Below, piece by piece: positions 54,505 to 62,808 of a stretch of 64,000 nucleotides of DNA. Position numbers and translations under genes: made by a program. Where the stretch lies: contig NZ_LMQS01000003.1 of NCBI RefSeq assembly GCF_001424665.1, positions 125,691 to 189,690 on the forward strand, given 5' to 3'. The notes below the pieces were generated by a model. That model was not told the origin of the DNA, ran no database searches, and saw only the letters and a program-made list of their open reading frames with translations. The stretch's first letter is position 1; every line of letters begins with the position of its first letter. This DNA comes from Methylophilus sp. Leaf416. GTDB taxonomy: Bacteria; Pseudomonadota; Gammaproteobacteria; Burkholderiales; Methylophilaceae.

Positions 54505-55551
54505 TTAACCCTTCCTGAGTTGATCTACCAATCCGCGCAAACCATCCAGCTCCTTTGCAGGAGAATATTTGTTCTGCAAGGTAGTAATATTTTGTTTTAT
54601 CTCGATAAAATCAAAATATCCGTTATCAATTTCCTTAATTTTACTTAATATCGTTTCTGAAAAAGCGCGGATATCGCCACAATTCACCTCATGAAACTGC
54701 CCATCCACCCAATACTCTTTTCCTGCTTGCCCTGTATACCCAATCACCAGGTTCCCCGCTAAAGCAGCTTCAATCGGTGGCAAGCCCAAACCTTCAAGTT
54801 CGCTAAAGGACAGGAAGATTTTTGACTTGGACAACGTTTCAGCCACTCCCTGCTGGTTCATGTTCTGGATAGGAAAAATCTTCCAGGAAGAAGGCAATTT
54901 CCTGGCAATAAAATTCAGCACCAGTGTCGAATGTTTCTCCAGCTTGCGAGGCATGTAAGTAATGATGTTCTCTTTATGCTCGGCTGGCTTGAACAAATCT
55001 TCTTCAACAGACAAATGCAGACGGTAAATTTTCTGCTCAAATTCGGGAAACAGGAAAACCAGACATGCATAAATATCATCTGATACGCAGGTAATCAATT
55101 CCGCATGTTGATAAGCGGCATACACGGAGTCAACGTCTGCTTTGCGAAAAACATCATAGCCACCCTGGACTTGAATGATATATCGGATGCCTTTGTCACG
55201 CGCGATTTTGGCTTCTCGTGCCGCCCACATTTCGTGAATCACGAATACTTCATGCTTTTTATTAAAGACGAAGTTTTTCTTAAAATTCAAATTGGAGAAT
55301 GGTGTTTCACAACGGAAATTTACATCTTTTGGATGAAAAATTTGTGCTTTGACTCCTGCTATTTGCATATTATTAATAAGAGAAACATGCCGATAAATCA
55401 CCTTGACGCCACCTGAGGCTTTTTTGGCGTTCGGGCACAGATAAGTCAAAGTCAACGCATGCTCAGAATGCTCATCCCTGGCTTGATACCTGAATTTCCG
55501 ACATTTGAAGATGAGATTATTGATAGCCTTTGGCCAGGAAAACCGCGTCAT
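54505..55551 (-). CDS. Glycosyltransferase, GT4/GT1-like family
   Basis: The 348-residue protein has the GT-B fold marks of retaining glycosyltransferases: SFSELEGLGLPPIEAALAGNLVIGY near 258-282, with the E-x7-E motif that binds the nucleotide sugar, and an N-terminal lobe with HEMWAAREAKIARD. Sequence identity to a named transferase is not visible. It overlaps the WbsX-like gene by 4 bases (ATGA), so translation is coupled within the glycan operon. The nature of the transferred sugar is unknown. Confidence 0.82.
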   Translation of the reverse strand: MTRFSWPKAINNLIFKCRKFRYQARDEHSEHALTLTYLCPNAKKASGGVKVIYRHVSLINNMQIAGVKAQIFHPKDVNFRCETPFSNLNFKKNFVFNKKHEVFVIHEMWAAREAKIARDKGIRYIIQVQGGYDVFRKADVDSVYAAYQHAELITCVSDDIYACLVFLFPEFEQKIYRLHLSVEEDLFKPAEHKENIITYMPRKLEKHSTLVLNFIARKLPSSWKIFPIQNMNQQGVAETLSKSKIFLSFSELEGLGLPPIEAALAGNLVIGYTGQAGKEYWVDGQFHEVNCGDIRAFSETILSKIKEIDNGYFDFIEIKQNITTLQNKYSPAKELDGLRGLVDQLRKG

Positions 55552-56624
55552 TTTGTAAACTTTTGAGTAAACAGCAAAAATTGATTCAATAGTGCATCAC
55601 CCCACAGTGTATCAGGCTCAATCACATTGCCCTCCGCCCACTCATTCCATGATTTGATCACAACCACCTGGGTAGGTAAATGCTGTTTTCTTTTACTCAA
55701 TTGCAGGTAAATCTGCTCTAAATGCATGGCAAAAGATTGCGGATTAAATCCTTTTAATATGGTACCGCGACGCAAGTGCCGTGGCGTGGTATCCCAACCT
55801 GTAAATACAATCGGGATTTGATGAGGATCTTCAGTTAACGGATCGTTATCAATCACCAGTCCATGATAGTTATATACAAAAGGCCCTAGCTGTTTGTAAT
55901 GAAACGTTCTGGCCAGCTTTTCACGTATATAAGACCACCAGCTATCGCGCTTACGCCATTTAAAAATGCTGCCGGATTTATTGTAACCATCAAAATACTT
56001 TTTCCAGGGCTGATGCGGCTCGGTGTTGTCTGCCAGCCAGTAAATGCCGGCAAAACCATGTTCAGCAGCGCACTTATTAAAGGTTTGGATAAACACTTCG
56101 AGGTCCGGGATTTCTTTTGGACTGAAAATTGAAAAAACCGGCTTGCCTTCAACTTTGATGTAATTGGCAGAATGAAAGTGCGGCAATAACTGCTCGAAAT
56201 AAGCTGTGTAATCCCCAGCCCCTAGATATTGCTGCAATTGCAGCGTGATATTTTCGCGTTTGTTATACCAGGTATGGTTGGCCCAGCAGAAGGCATACTT
56301 AAAATCCAGCTGGTGATCCAGCACCATTTGCATAGGCTTTTCGAGTAATTTTTTCCCTTCTCCAAACCAGTAGTCAAACACCAGGAAACCATCAATACCA
56401 TGCGTTTGCGCAATAGATTGTTGCCATTCAAACACGGCAGGATTGAGCAGATTGTAATCACCGAAGGGGGTTTTAGGTTTTTGTATGTGCTGCCAGTCAA
56501 AATAAGTCTTCGCAGTATTCAGCTGCTGCCACTCGGTGAAGCCTGGCCCCCACCAGCGATTGTTTTCTTCAATCTCGTGGAATTGCGGCAGGTAGTATGC
56601 AAGGCTAAGCAAACGGTTTGTCAT
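55548..56624 (-). CDS. WbsX-like GH99-related glycan protein
   Basis: From ATG 56624 (the frame is open to 56729 but overlaps the upstream gene) the product is 358 residues. It starts LSLAYYLPQFHEIEENNRWWGPGFTEW (after MTNR), the defining beginning of the WbsX/glycosyltransferase-WbsX family that is structurally related to GH99 (endo-mannanase-like barrel); VVIKSWNEWAEGNVIEPD near the C-terminus is the other signature. These proteins occur in O-antigen and capsule loci and are predicted to process or transfer polysaccharide. The catalytic Glu expected in the SWNEWAEG stretch is present. It starts 7 bases after the GT2 gene stop. Confidence 0.85.
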   Translation of the reverse strand: MTNRLLSLAYYLPQFHEIEENNRWWGPGFTEWQQLNTAKTYFDWQHIQKPKTPFGDYNLLNPAVFEWQQSIAQTHGIDGFLVFDYWFGEGKKLLEKPMQMVLDHQLDFKYAFCWANHTWYNKRENITLQLQQYLGAGDYTAYFEQLLPHFHSANYIKVEGKPVFSIFSPKEIPDLEVFIQTFNKCAAEHGFAGIYWLADNTEPHQPWKKYFDGYNKSGSIFKWRKRDSWWSYIREKLARTFHYKQLGPFVYNYHGLVIDNDPLTEDPHQIPIVFTGWDTTPRHLRRGTILKGFNPQSFAMHLEQIYLQLSKRKQHLPTQVVVIKSWNEWAEGNVIEPDTLWGDALLNQFLLFTQKFTK

Positions 56625-56631
56625 GTGTGTA

Positions 56632-57459
56632 TTACTTGTCCAAACTATCGTTTGCGAGAATGGCTTCACCATCGATGCCTCGCAATTTGGCATTGATACG
56701 TTTTGCACCCTCACGCATATTTTTTTCACTGGTGCCCAGTTGAGGATTAAATATCAGCGTGGCATGGTTAAGATGATCTACGTATTGGCCCAATTGCACT
56801 GAGTCAAGAAACCGCATCTCATAGCCAGCGGCAATCATTTTCTGATGCATTACCATGCCTGCGGTCTGGCTCCCATCCGAAAAAAATGTATTGAGTGCAC
56901 GGATGATATCGGTGCGGTACATTGCGCAGTGACTACGTAAATAGTATTTGCTCTCATCCAATCGATTGGGGTTATAGCCGCGATAACCGAACCATTGGTG
57001 TAACACTTTTTTCCATGATTGTTCGAAACGGATTCCCCAACGCTGCAAGGTGGTCTTGGATTCCAGTTTCCAGGAACCTACACCAGCCAGCTTGGGATTA
57101 TTGTTGAAGGGCTGCAAAAGCATCTGCAACCAATCCGATCGTTTAACAAAGGTATCGGTGTGGATAGAAAGTACGTATGGCGTCTTGACCTCAGAGAGCG
57201 CGAGATCCAGCGCACGCGAATGTGAAAGTGGCACAGTGTCATCAGCTGCCGGCTTGCGTTCAATCAATCTGACCCAAGGCAAGGAGCGCAAATACTCTAC
57301 TGATCCATCCTGCGAGTTGTTATCAATCGCAATCACTTCAACCTGATTGAAATCAGTATATTTACGCAACAAACGCATACAGATTTTGGTGATTTCCGGC
57401 GTTTTATAATTAGGCACCAGAATGGTGACTTGTTTATTGTCTGTCGTCATGACCGGCAT
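56632..57459 (-). CDS. Glycosyltransferase family 2
   Basis: The 275-residue protein has VTILVPNYKTPEITK at 10-24, the GT-A nucleotide-sugar site, and VEVIAIDNNSQDGSVEYL, the expected second motif with the Asp before the metal site; the SIHTDTFVKRSDW element carries the DxD-like Asp. Alternative starts at M1 and M4 are equally possible. The linkage made is unknown. It sits 43 bases downstream of the HAD gene and heads the transferase part of the glycan operon. Confidence 0.83.
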   Translation of the reverse strand: MPVMTTDNKQVTILVPNYKTPEITKICMRLLRKYTDFNQVEVIAIDNNSQDGSVEYLRSLPWVRLIERKPAADDTVPLSHSRALDLALSEVKTPYVLSIHTDTFVKRSDWLQMLLQPFNNNPKLAGVGSWKLESKTTLQRWGIRFEQSWKKVLHQWFGYRGYNPNRLDESKYYLRSHCAMYRTDIIRALNTFFSDGSQTAGMVMHQKMIAAGYEMRFLDSVQLGQYVDHLNHATLIFNPQLGTSEKNMREGAKRINAKLRGIDGEAILANDSLDK

Positions 57460-57502
57460 TATAGGCTAGTGTAATCGTTGACTCAAAAGGATAGCTAATC
57501 AC

Positions 57503-58180
57503 TTAAAAGTCGGTGTAAGGCTGCAACTCCAGGTGATGGCTGACGGTCACCTGATGTTGTTTGCAATAACTTTCCCAGTCCGGCATATCTGTCCAGTCGG
57601 AGACAAACACAAAGTCTAAGCCGGCGCCAGTAGAAGCCTGGTGGTCGAAGCGGCTATCACCAATAAACAATGCAGGAAACTGAATTGTGCCATCCGCAAT
57701 CATGGTTGCCAGATGCTCGTTCTTTTTTGTCGGGCCACCGTAAATCCCTAATTCAAACAGATGGTCGAGACCACGGCGCGGGAATATTTTACGCAGCTCC
57801 TCTTGGTCACCGCCTGACATCAGCATCCATTTGGCTTGTGAAGTTTTTTGCTTCAATTTCTCCAGTTCCGGCGCAACCTCACATTGCATCAGCGTTTCAT
57901 CCAGAATCTCGGTGAAGGTATCCATCAATGTCTGGAAAAATTCTTCAGTGAATGGCTGTTTAAGGATATCGCTGATGTAGTAACGGATTTTGTCATTACG
58001 CGGAATGCTGCCGAGCTTGATATGGTAATCCACAAATGCCTGTGCCTGCGCATCGGTACCACCGGTACGTTTGGCCGTATTGTAATAAGCATCCACCTTG
58101 GTCTGGTTACTATTGAGCACGACTCCATCACAATCCAGCACGATGGTTTTGTATTTTTCTAGATTCAAGGGATTTGTCAT
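57503..58180 (-). CDS. HAD family hydrolase (predicted phosphatase)
   Basis: The 225-residue protein has HAD motif I VLDCDGVVLNSN (about 14-25, nucleophile Asp and general-acid Asp), motif II in LMSGGDQEEL and motif IV GDSRFDHQAS near 172-181. It resembles phosphoglycolate phosphatase/beta-phosphoglucomutase relatives. It is not GmhB, which has a DRDG-type loop, so the missing heptose bisphosphate phosphatase is not explained by it. The substrate is unknown; the neighbours suggest a sugar phosphate. The start is 13 bases after the eda terminator hairpin and has no obvious ribosome binding site. Confidence 0.8.
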   Translation of the reverse strand: MTNPLNLEKYKTIVLDCDGVVLNSNQTKVDAYYNTAKRTGGTDAQAQAFVDYHIKLGSIPRNDKIRYYISDILKQPFTEEFFQTLMDTFTEILDETLMQCEVAPELEKLKQKTSQAKWMLMSGGDQEELRKIFPRRGLDHLFELGIYGGPTKKNEHLATMIADGTIQFPALFIGDSRFDHQASTGAGLDFVFVSDWTDMPDWESYCKQHQVTVSHHLELQPYTDF

Positions 58181-58192
58181 AAGCGGCTGGCA

Positions 58193-58223
58193 ATAAAAAA
58201 GGCCTGTAAGACTACAAGCCTTT
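58193..58223 (-). terminator. Rho-independent terminator after eda
   Basis: On the minus strand AAAGGCTTGTA / TACAGGCCTTT (one G:U) around a four-base loop is followed by TTTTTT. It lies 27 bases after the eda stop and 13 before the HAD gene start. Confidence 0.88.
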
Positions 58224-58249
58224 AATGATAGCTGATTTTCCTTATTGAA

Positions 58250-58879
58250 TTATTTGGCTGCGACGATTGCTGAAGCTTCTTTCGCCAGTTTGGTAATATG
58301 TGCCCAGTCTTTACGCTCAACAGCGTCGTTAGGGGTTAACCAGGTACCACCACATACCACTACGTTTGGCAGTGCCAGGAATTGAGGTGCACTTTCAACA
58401 CTCACGCCACCGGTAGGACAGAATTTCACATCAGCAAATGGGCCGGCAAAACCTTTCAGCAGGTTGATACCTCCAACAGCTACAGCCGGGAACAACTTCA
58501 GGAAGTAGTAATCATCGGCATTCGCCATCATGATTTCAGAACCGGTAGACACGCCTGGCAATAATGGCAGGCCGATTTTACGGGCAAATTGGCCCAGCTC
58601 GCTGGTGTAACCAGGGCTCACAGCGAATTGGCATCCTACATCTTTAGAAGCTTGCGCATCTTTCAGGTTACGCACGGTGCCTGAACCAAGAATCGCATCA
58701 GGTACATGCTTGGCAATTTGCTCCATGGCCTGCAAAGCAACTGGTGAGCGCAGAGTCACCTCCAGCACCTTCACGCCACCCGCCAGTAGCGCTTCTGCCA
58801 TAGGCACAGCATCTTCCACCTTGTTGATGACAATTACCGGGATGACCGGGCCATGGTTCGCTAAATCTAATGTGCTCAT
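58250..58879 (-). CDS. eda: KDPG aldolase (2-dehydro-3-deoxy-phosphogluconate aldolase)
   Basis: Eda splits KDPG into pyruvate and glyceraldehyde 3-phosphate. The 209-residue class I aldolase has GVKVLEVTLRSPVALQAM (about 35-52), SGTVRNLKDAQ, and YFLKLFPAVAVGG near 127-139, whose Lys forms the Schiff base. With edd it makes the Entner-Doudoroff route. A 102-bp inverted-repeat element separates it from edd, and its own start lies about 156 bases after edd, so it may be co-transcribed or partly uncoupled. Confidence 0.95.
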   Translation of the reverse strand: MSTLDLANHGPVIPVIVINKVEDAVPMAEALLAGGVKVLEVTLRSPVALQAMEQIAKHVPDAILGSGTVRNLKDAQASKDVGCQFAVSPGYTSELGQFARKIGLPLLPGVSTGSEIMMANADDYYFLKLFPAVAVGGINLLKGFAGPFADVKFCPTGGVSVESAPQFLALPNVVVCGGTWLTPNDAVERKDWAHITKLAKEASAIVAAK

Positions 58880-58938
58880 GTTATGAATATTTACCTAATT
58901 AATAATTGAATTCTAAAGAAATAAACTTTTAGTATCTC

Positions 58939-59040
58939 TGTAATTAAAAGTTCTAAGCAAGACTAGGCGCAGGAGTGAAGACAGTACGATTAGTACGGCA
59001 AGCGACTGCAACAACGTATTGCGACGAAGTTTTAATTACA
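58939..59040. repeat. 102-bp element with 11-bp terminal inverted repeats (MITE-like)
   Basis: TGTAATTAAAA at 58939-58949 and TTTTAATTACA at 59030-59040 are perfect inverted copies, with three more paired bases inside after one mismatch. The interior is GC-richer and has the short palindrome GTAC-GATTA-GTAC near 58984-58996. No coding frame and no flanking target-site duplication is seen. The right end contains the edd stop codon TAA (59036-59038). The form suggests a non-autonomous repeat element or a structured intergenic sequence. Confidence 0.7.
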
Positions 59041-60850
59041 ACCAAGTGATTGCGCCTTCTTCGGCTGAAAGTACATTCTTGCGCATCCCGCCAAACAACT
59101 CACGACCTAGTCCGTGGGCATTGTGGTGACGTTTGGCATCGCTCAGCTCTTCAGTCTCACGCTCAGCCCAGGTATCTTCATCAACCAGCACATTCAACTG
59201 GCCAACCGTGCCGTTCAACCGGATAATGTCGCCATTACGGATCTTGGCAATCGGGCCGCCAGCACTGGCTTCTGGACTCAAGTGAATCGCTGCCGGGATT
59301 TTGCCTGATGCACCACTCATGCGACCATCAGTCACAATCGCCACGCGGAAACCTTTGTTCTGTAATACGGCCAATGGCGGTGTCAGTTTATGCAATTCAG
59401 GCATACCATTCGCTTTAGGGCCCTGGAAACGCACCACGGCAATAAAGTCTTTTTCCAGTTCACCACGGTCAAAGGCTGCCAGCAACTCTTCTTGCGCATC
59501 AAACACAATGGCCGGTGCTTCGATAATATGACGGTCTTCCGGCACGGCAGAAATCTTGATCACACTGCGGCCCAGGTTACCCTTCAGCAAACGCAGGCCA
59601 CCAGATTCATTAAATGGATGCGCAGCAGTACGGACGATGGTTTCATCACCACTTTCAGCCGGGTAGTCTTTCCATACCAGCTTGTCAGCTTCTTTTTCAG
59701 GCTTCTTACCGTAATCACGCATGCCACCGCCACTGACGGTGTATACATCAGGATACATATAACCGCCTTCGATCAATTCGCGAATCACGAAACCTGGACC
59801 ACCGGCTTGCTGGAATTCATTCACATCGGCTTTACCATTCGGGTACACGCTTGCCAGCAGCGGCGTTCCTCTCGCCAAGTAGTGGAAATCAGTCCAGTCA
59901 ATCACGATACCGGCAGCACGAGCCACAGCAACCCAGTGAATCAGGTGATTGGTTGATCCGCCGGTGGCGAGCAAAGCCACCATCGCATTCACAATGACGT
60001 GCTCATCAACCAGGCGGCCAATCGGCACGAATCTGTTTTTCTGGGTATTTTGTATCACCATGCGTACCGCTTCGCGGGTAAAGTCTTCACGCATGCCATC
60101 GTGCGGATGGATAAATGCAGCACCCGGCACATGTAAGCCCATGGCTTCCAGCAACATCTGGTTGCTGTTAGCGGTACCGTAGAAAGTACAGGTACCCGCG
60201 CCATGGTAAGCAGCAGACTCACTTGCCAGCAACTCTTCACGGCCAACCAGGCCTTGCGCATATTGCTCACGCACTTTGGATTTGGAGGTGTTATCAATAC
60301 CGGTGCTCATCGGGCCGGCCGGCACGAATACACATGGCAAGTGGCCGAAATGCAAAGCACCAATCAGTAAGCCCGGCACAATCTTGTCACAGACGCCTAG
60401 CAACAACGCAGCATCAAATACATCATGTGACAGCGCCACAGCTGTGCTCATGGCAATGGTATCGCGGCTGAACAGGCTCAGCTCCATGCCAGGCTCACCT
60501 TGTGTAATGCCATCACACATGGCTGGCACGCCGCCAGCAACCTGTACGGTCGCCCCATGCTTGCGGGCTTCATCACGGATGATGTCCGGATAATTCACAT
60601 AGGGCTGGTGTGCAGACAACATTTCGTTGTATGCAGTGACAATGCCGATATGAGTTGGCTTTTCAGCATAAATCTTGAATTTATCATTCTGTGGCATGGC
60701 CGCGAATGCGTGTGCCACGTTGGCACAGCCCAGGCGATCCGGCCCTTTGTCACGGTTGAGATAATCATCAATACGCTGCAAATAAGCCTTGCGGGTCGGT
60801 CGACTGCGCTCGATGATGCGTTCTGTTACTTCAATGTGAGATTGTTTCAT
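59036..60850 (-). CDS. edd: 6-phosphogluconate dehydratase
   Basis: Edd dehydrates 6-phosphogluconate to KDPG. The 604-residue protein belongs to the IlvD/Edd family: [20 protein letters not shown] (about 105-124) carries a Cys for the 4Fe-4S cluster, as does [17 protein letters not shown], and [18 protein letters not shown] is the usual C-terminal signature. Its length equals E. coli Edd (603). Its stop codon lies in the terminal repeat of the 102-bp element. A promoter with an operator-like palindrome is seen 85-110 bases upstream. Confidence 0.96.
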   Translation of the reverse strand: MKQSHIEVTERIIERSRPTRKAYLQRIDDYLNRDKGPDRLGCANVAHAFAAMPQNDKFKIYAEKPTHIGIVTAYNEMLSAHQPYVNYPDIIRDEARKHGATVQVAGGVPAMCDGITQGEPGMELSLFSRDTIAMSTAVALSHDVFDAALLLGVCDKIVPGLLIGALHFGHLPCVFVPAGPMSTGIDNTSKSKVREQYAQGLVGREELLASESAAYHGAGTCTFYGTANSNQMLLEAMGLHVPGAAFIHPHDGMREDFTREAVRMVIQNTQKNRFVPIGRLVDEHVIVNAMVALLATGGSTNHLIHWVAVARAAGIVIDWTDFHYLARGTPLLASVYPNGKADVNEFQQAGGPGFVIRELIEGGYMYPDVYTVSGGGMRDYGKKPEKEADKLVWKDYPAESGDETIVRTAAHPFNESGGLRLLKGNLGRSVIKISAVPEDRHIIEAPAIVFDAQEELLAAFDRGELEKDFIAVVRFQGPKANGMPELHKLTPPLAVLQNKGFRVAIVTDGRMSGASGKIPAAIHLSPEASAGGPIAKIRNGDIIRLNGTVGQLNVLVDEDTWAERETEELSDAKRHHNAHGLGRELFGGMRKNVLSAEEGAITWL

Positions 60851-60934
60851 TGACTATCGCTCAACTGTGTTTTAACTACTGAACTATCCTGATGAACTGC
60901 TTTGACTTACTTTTAATCACAGTTTTGGGATTTA

Positions 60935-60959
60935 TTGTATATGAGTCCAAACTGGACTC
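60935..60959 (-). promoter_or_regulatory. Probable edd promoter with overlapping operator palindrome
   Basis: On the minus strand a TACAAT -10 hexamer at 60940-60935 lies directly downstream of the palindrome GAGTCC-N5-GGACTC (60943-60959). A related half-motif TCCA-AA-TGGA is at 61009-61018, and TCCA-AAC-TGGA is the core of the first. No good -35 is seen, so a regulator bound there may be needed for activity. The 219-base gap holds no gene. Confidence 0.4.
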
Positions 60960-61069
60960 TATTCCTGATTATCGCTAAACAACTGGAATCAGTCAAACCA
61001 AAAGCGCGTCCAAATGGATTTTTTTGAATGATTCCAATCACTTAAATCGGAATAATATAACTTATGAAT

Positions 61070-62788
61070 CTAACTTTTCGTCACCAGCACATCTTCCAGC
61101 ATCAGATACTCCAGATCACAGCCATAAAACATATTCAATGCATCGGTCGGGCTACAGATCATCGGTTCGCCACGACGGTTCAATGAAGTATTCAGTACCA
61201 CCCCATTGCCGCGCAGGCTTTCCAGATGTTCAATCAGCGCATAGTAGCGCGGGTTGGTTGCCTTGGTAACGACTTGCGCGCGTGCGGTGCCATCTTCATG
61301 TACAACTTCCGGTATTCGAGACTTCCAGGCCGGGTTTACATCAAAAGTAAACGTCATGTAAGGCGCCGGATGATTGGTTTGTAAAATATCTTCCGCTACG
61401 CGATCCAGCATGCTCGGGCAGAACGGCCGCCAGCGCTCGCGGTATTTGATTTGCGCATTGATACGGTCGGCCACGCCAGGAAAGCTCGGGTCGCCGAGAA
61501 TACTGCGGCAGCCTAATGAACGCGGACCAAATTCCATACGCCCCTGGAACCAGGCCAGCGGATTGCCGGCTGCCAATAACTCGGCTGCTTTTTGCGGGCC
61601 ATTTTCAACACGTGTAAATTTCGGTTTTTCCGGATGCGCTTCACAGGCGGCGATACATTCTTCATTACTGAAGGCAGGCCCCAGATAAGCATGTTCCATT
61701 TTATGAATGGTCTCGCCAGCTTGGTGCGCAGCATAAGTCGCAGCGCCAAGGCTGGTGCCGTTGTCGCCGGCTGCCGGTTGCACGAATAACTCTTTCACAT
61801 GCGGCAAGGAAATAATGCGCTGGTTAAGTTTCACATTCAGCGCCACACCACCTGCCATCACGATCTTGCCGGTTTCGCGGATAATGTCGCCCAGATAATA
61901 CTCAATCATTTGCAGCGCCAGGTCTTCCAGCAATTGCTGAACGCTGGCGGCGTAATGGATATAAGGATCATCGATCTCATCGCCGGAACGCTTGGGGCCT
62001 AACCATTCGATCAGTTTTGGCGTGAAATAAAAGCCTTTGCCGTTTTCTTTGTAGCGGCGCAAACCCACGACATTGACGTACTCGGTGTTAATCACCAGCT
62101 CGCCATTCTCGAACTTGGCCAGGCGGCTTAAATCATATTTCTTGGCATCGCCATAAGGCGCCATGCCCATGACCTTGAATTCGCCATCCAGCATTTCAAA
62201 GCCCAGGTATTCAGTGATGGCACCATATAAGCCACCTAGCGAATCCGGATCATAGAATTCTTTAATTTTATGAATTTTGCCATTTTCACCGTAACCGAAG
62301 AAGGTGGTGGCATATTCGCCCTTACCATCAATGCCGACAATGGCAGTTTTTTCTTTAAAACCGCTTAAATGATAAGCACTGGAAGCATGTGCCAAATGGT
62401 GTTCCACTGGCACAAATTCGGCATTTTTCAATCCCAAATCTTGCATTAATTGAAGCGATTTATCGCGGTTGCGTCTGAAGCGGCGATTACCATTAAAAAT
62501 CGCGTCCAACGCACGGTCTGGCGCATACCAATAACGCCTGGCGTAATGCCAGCGAGCAGGCGAAGCCAGGGAAATTTCAGCATAGGGAAAAGCGACGATA
62601 TCAACCTGGTCAGCCGTCACACCTGCCTGTGTCAGGCAGAACTTGGCGGCCTCATACGGCCAATGATTTTTGGCGTGCTTATCGCGTATAAAGCGCTCTT
62701 CTTCGGCGGCGGCAATAATTTTGCCATCCACCAGAATAGCCGCAGAAGCATCGTGACCCAATGCGCCAGATAACCCTAATACAATCAT
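61070..62788 (-). CDS. NodU/CmcH-type carbamoyltransferase
   Basis: The 572-residue protein starts IVLGLSGALGHDASAAILVDG and has EERFIRDKHAK (about 35-45), VPVEHHLAHASSAYHLSG (about 132-149) with the metal-binding His, and the C-terminal carbamoyltransferase domain FGPRSLGCRSILGDP, RWRPFCPSML and VLNTSLNRRGEP. The family moves a carbamoyl group from carbamoyl phosphate via carbamoyladenylate. It is 20 bases downstream of a kinase-like gene and resembles Pseudomonas aeruginosa PA5005 (WapO), which carbamoylates the LPS core heptose, so I infer a similar job. Confidence 0.85.
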   Translation of the reverse strand: MIVLGLSGALGHDASAAILVDGKIIAAAEEERFIRDKHAKNHWPYEAAKFCLTQAGVTADQVDIVAFPYAEISLASPARWHYARRYWYAPDRALDAIFNGNRRFRRNRDKSLQLMQDLGLKNAEFVPVEHHLAHASSAYHLSGFKEKTAIVGIDGKGEYATTFFGYGENGKIHKIKEFYDPDSLGGLYGAITEYLGFEMLDGEFKVMGMAPYGDAKKYDLSRLAKFENGELVINTEYVNVVGLRRYKENGKGFYFTPKLIEWLGPKRSGDEIDDPYIHYAASVQQLLEDLALQMIEYYLGDIIRETGKIVMAGGVALNVKLNQRIISLPHVKELFVQPAAGDNGTSLGAATYAAHQAGETIHKMEHAYLGPAFSNEECIAACEAHPEKPKFTRVENGPQKAAELLAAGNPLAWFQGRMEFGPRSLGCRSILGDPSFPGVADRINAQIKYRERWRPFCPSMLDRVAEDILQTNHPAPYMTFTFDVNPAWKSRIPEVVHEDGTARAQVVTKATNPRYYALIEHLESLRGNGVVLNTSLNRRGEPMICSPTDALNMFYGCDLEYLMLEDVLVTKS

Positions 62789-62808
62789 TCAGTGACTCGT
62801 CAATTGAT

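Noticed and set aside
56625-56729. Upstream extension of the WbsX-like protein to 56729
   Set aside because: The extension overlaps the GT2 coding region by about 100 bases and is not conserved in sequence pattern; ATG 56624 begins the conserved LAYYLPQFH region.
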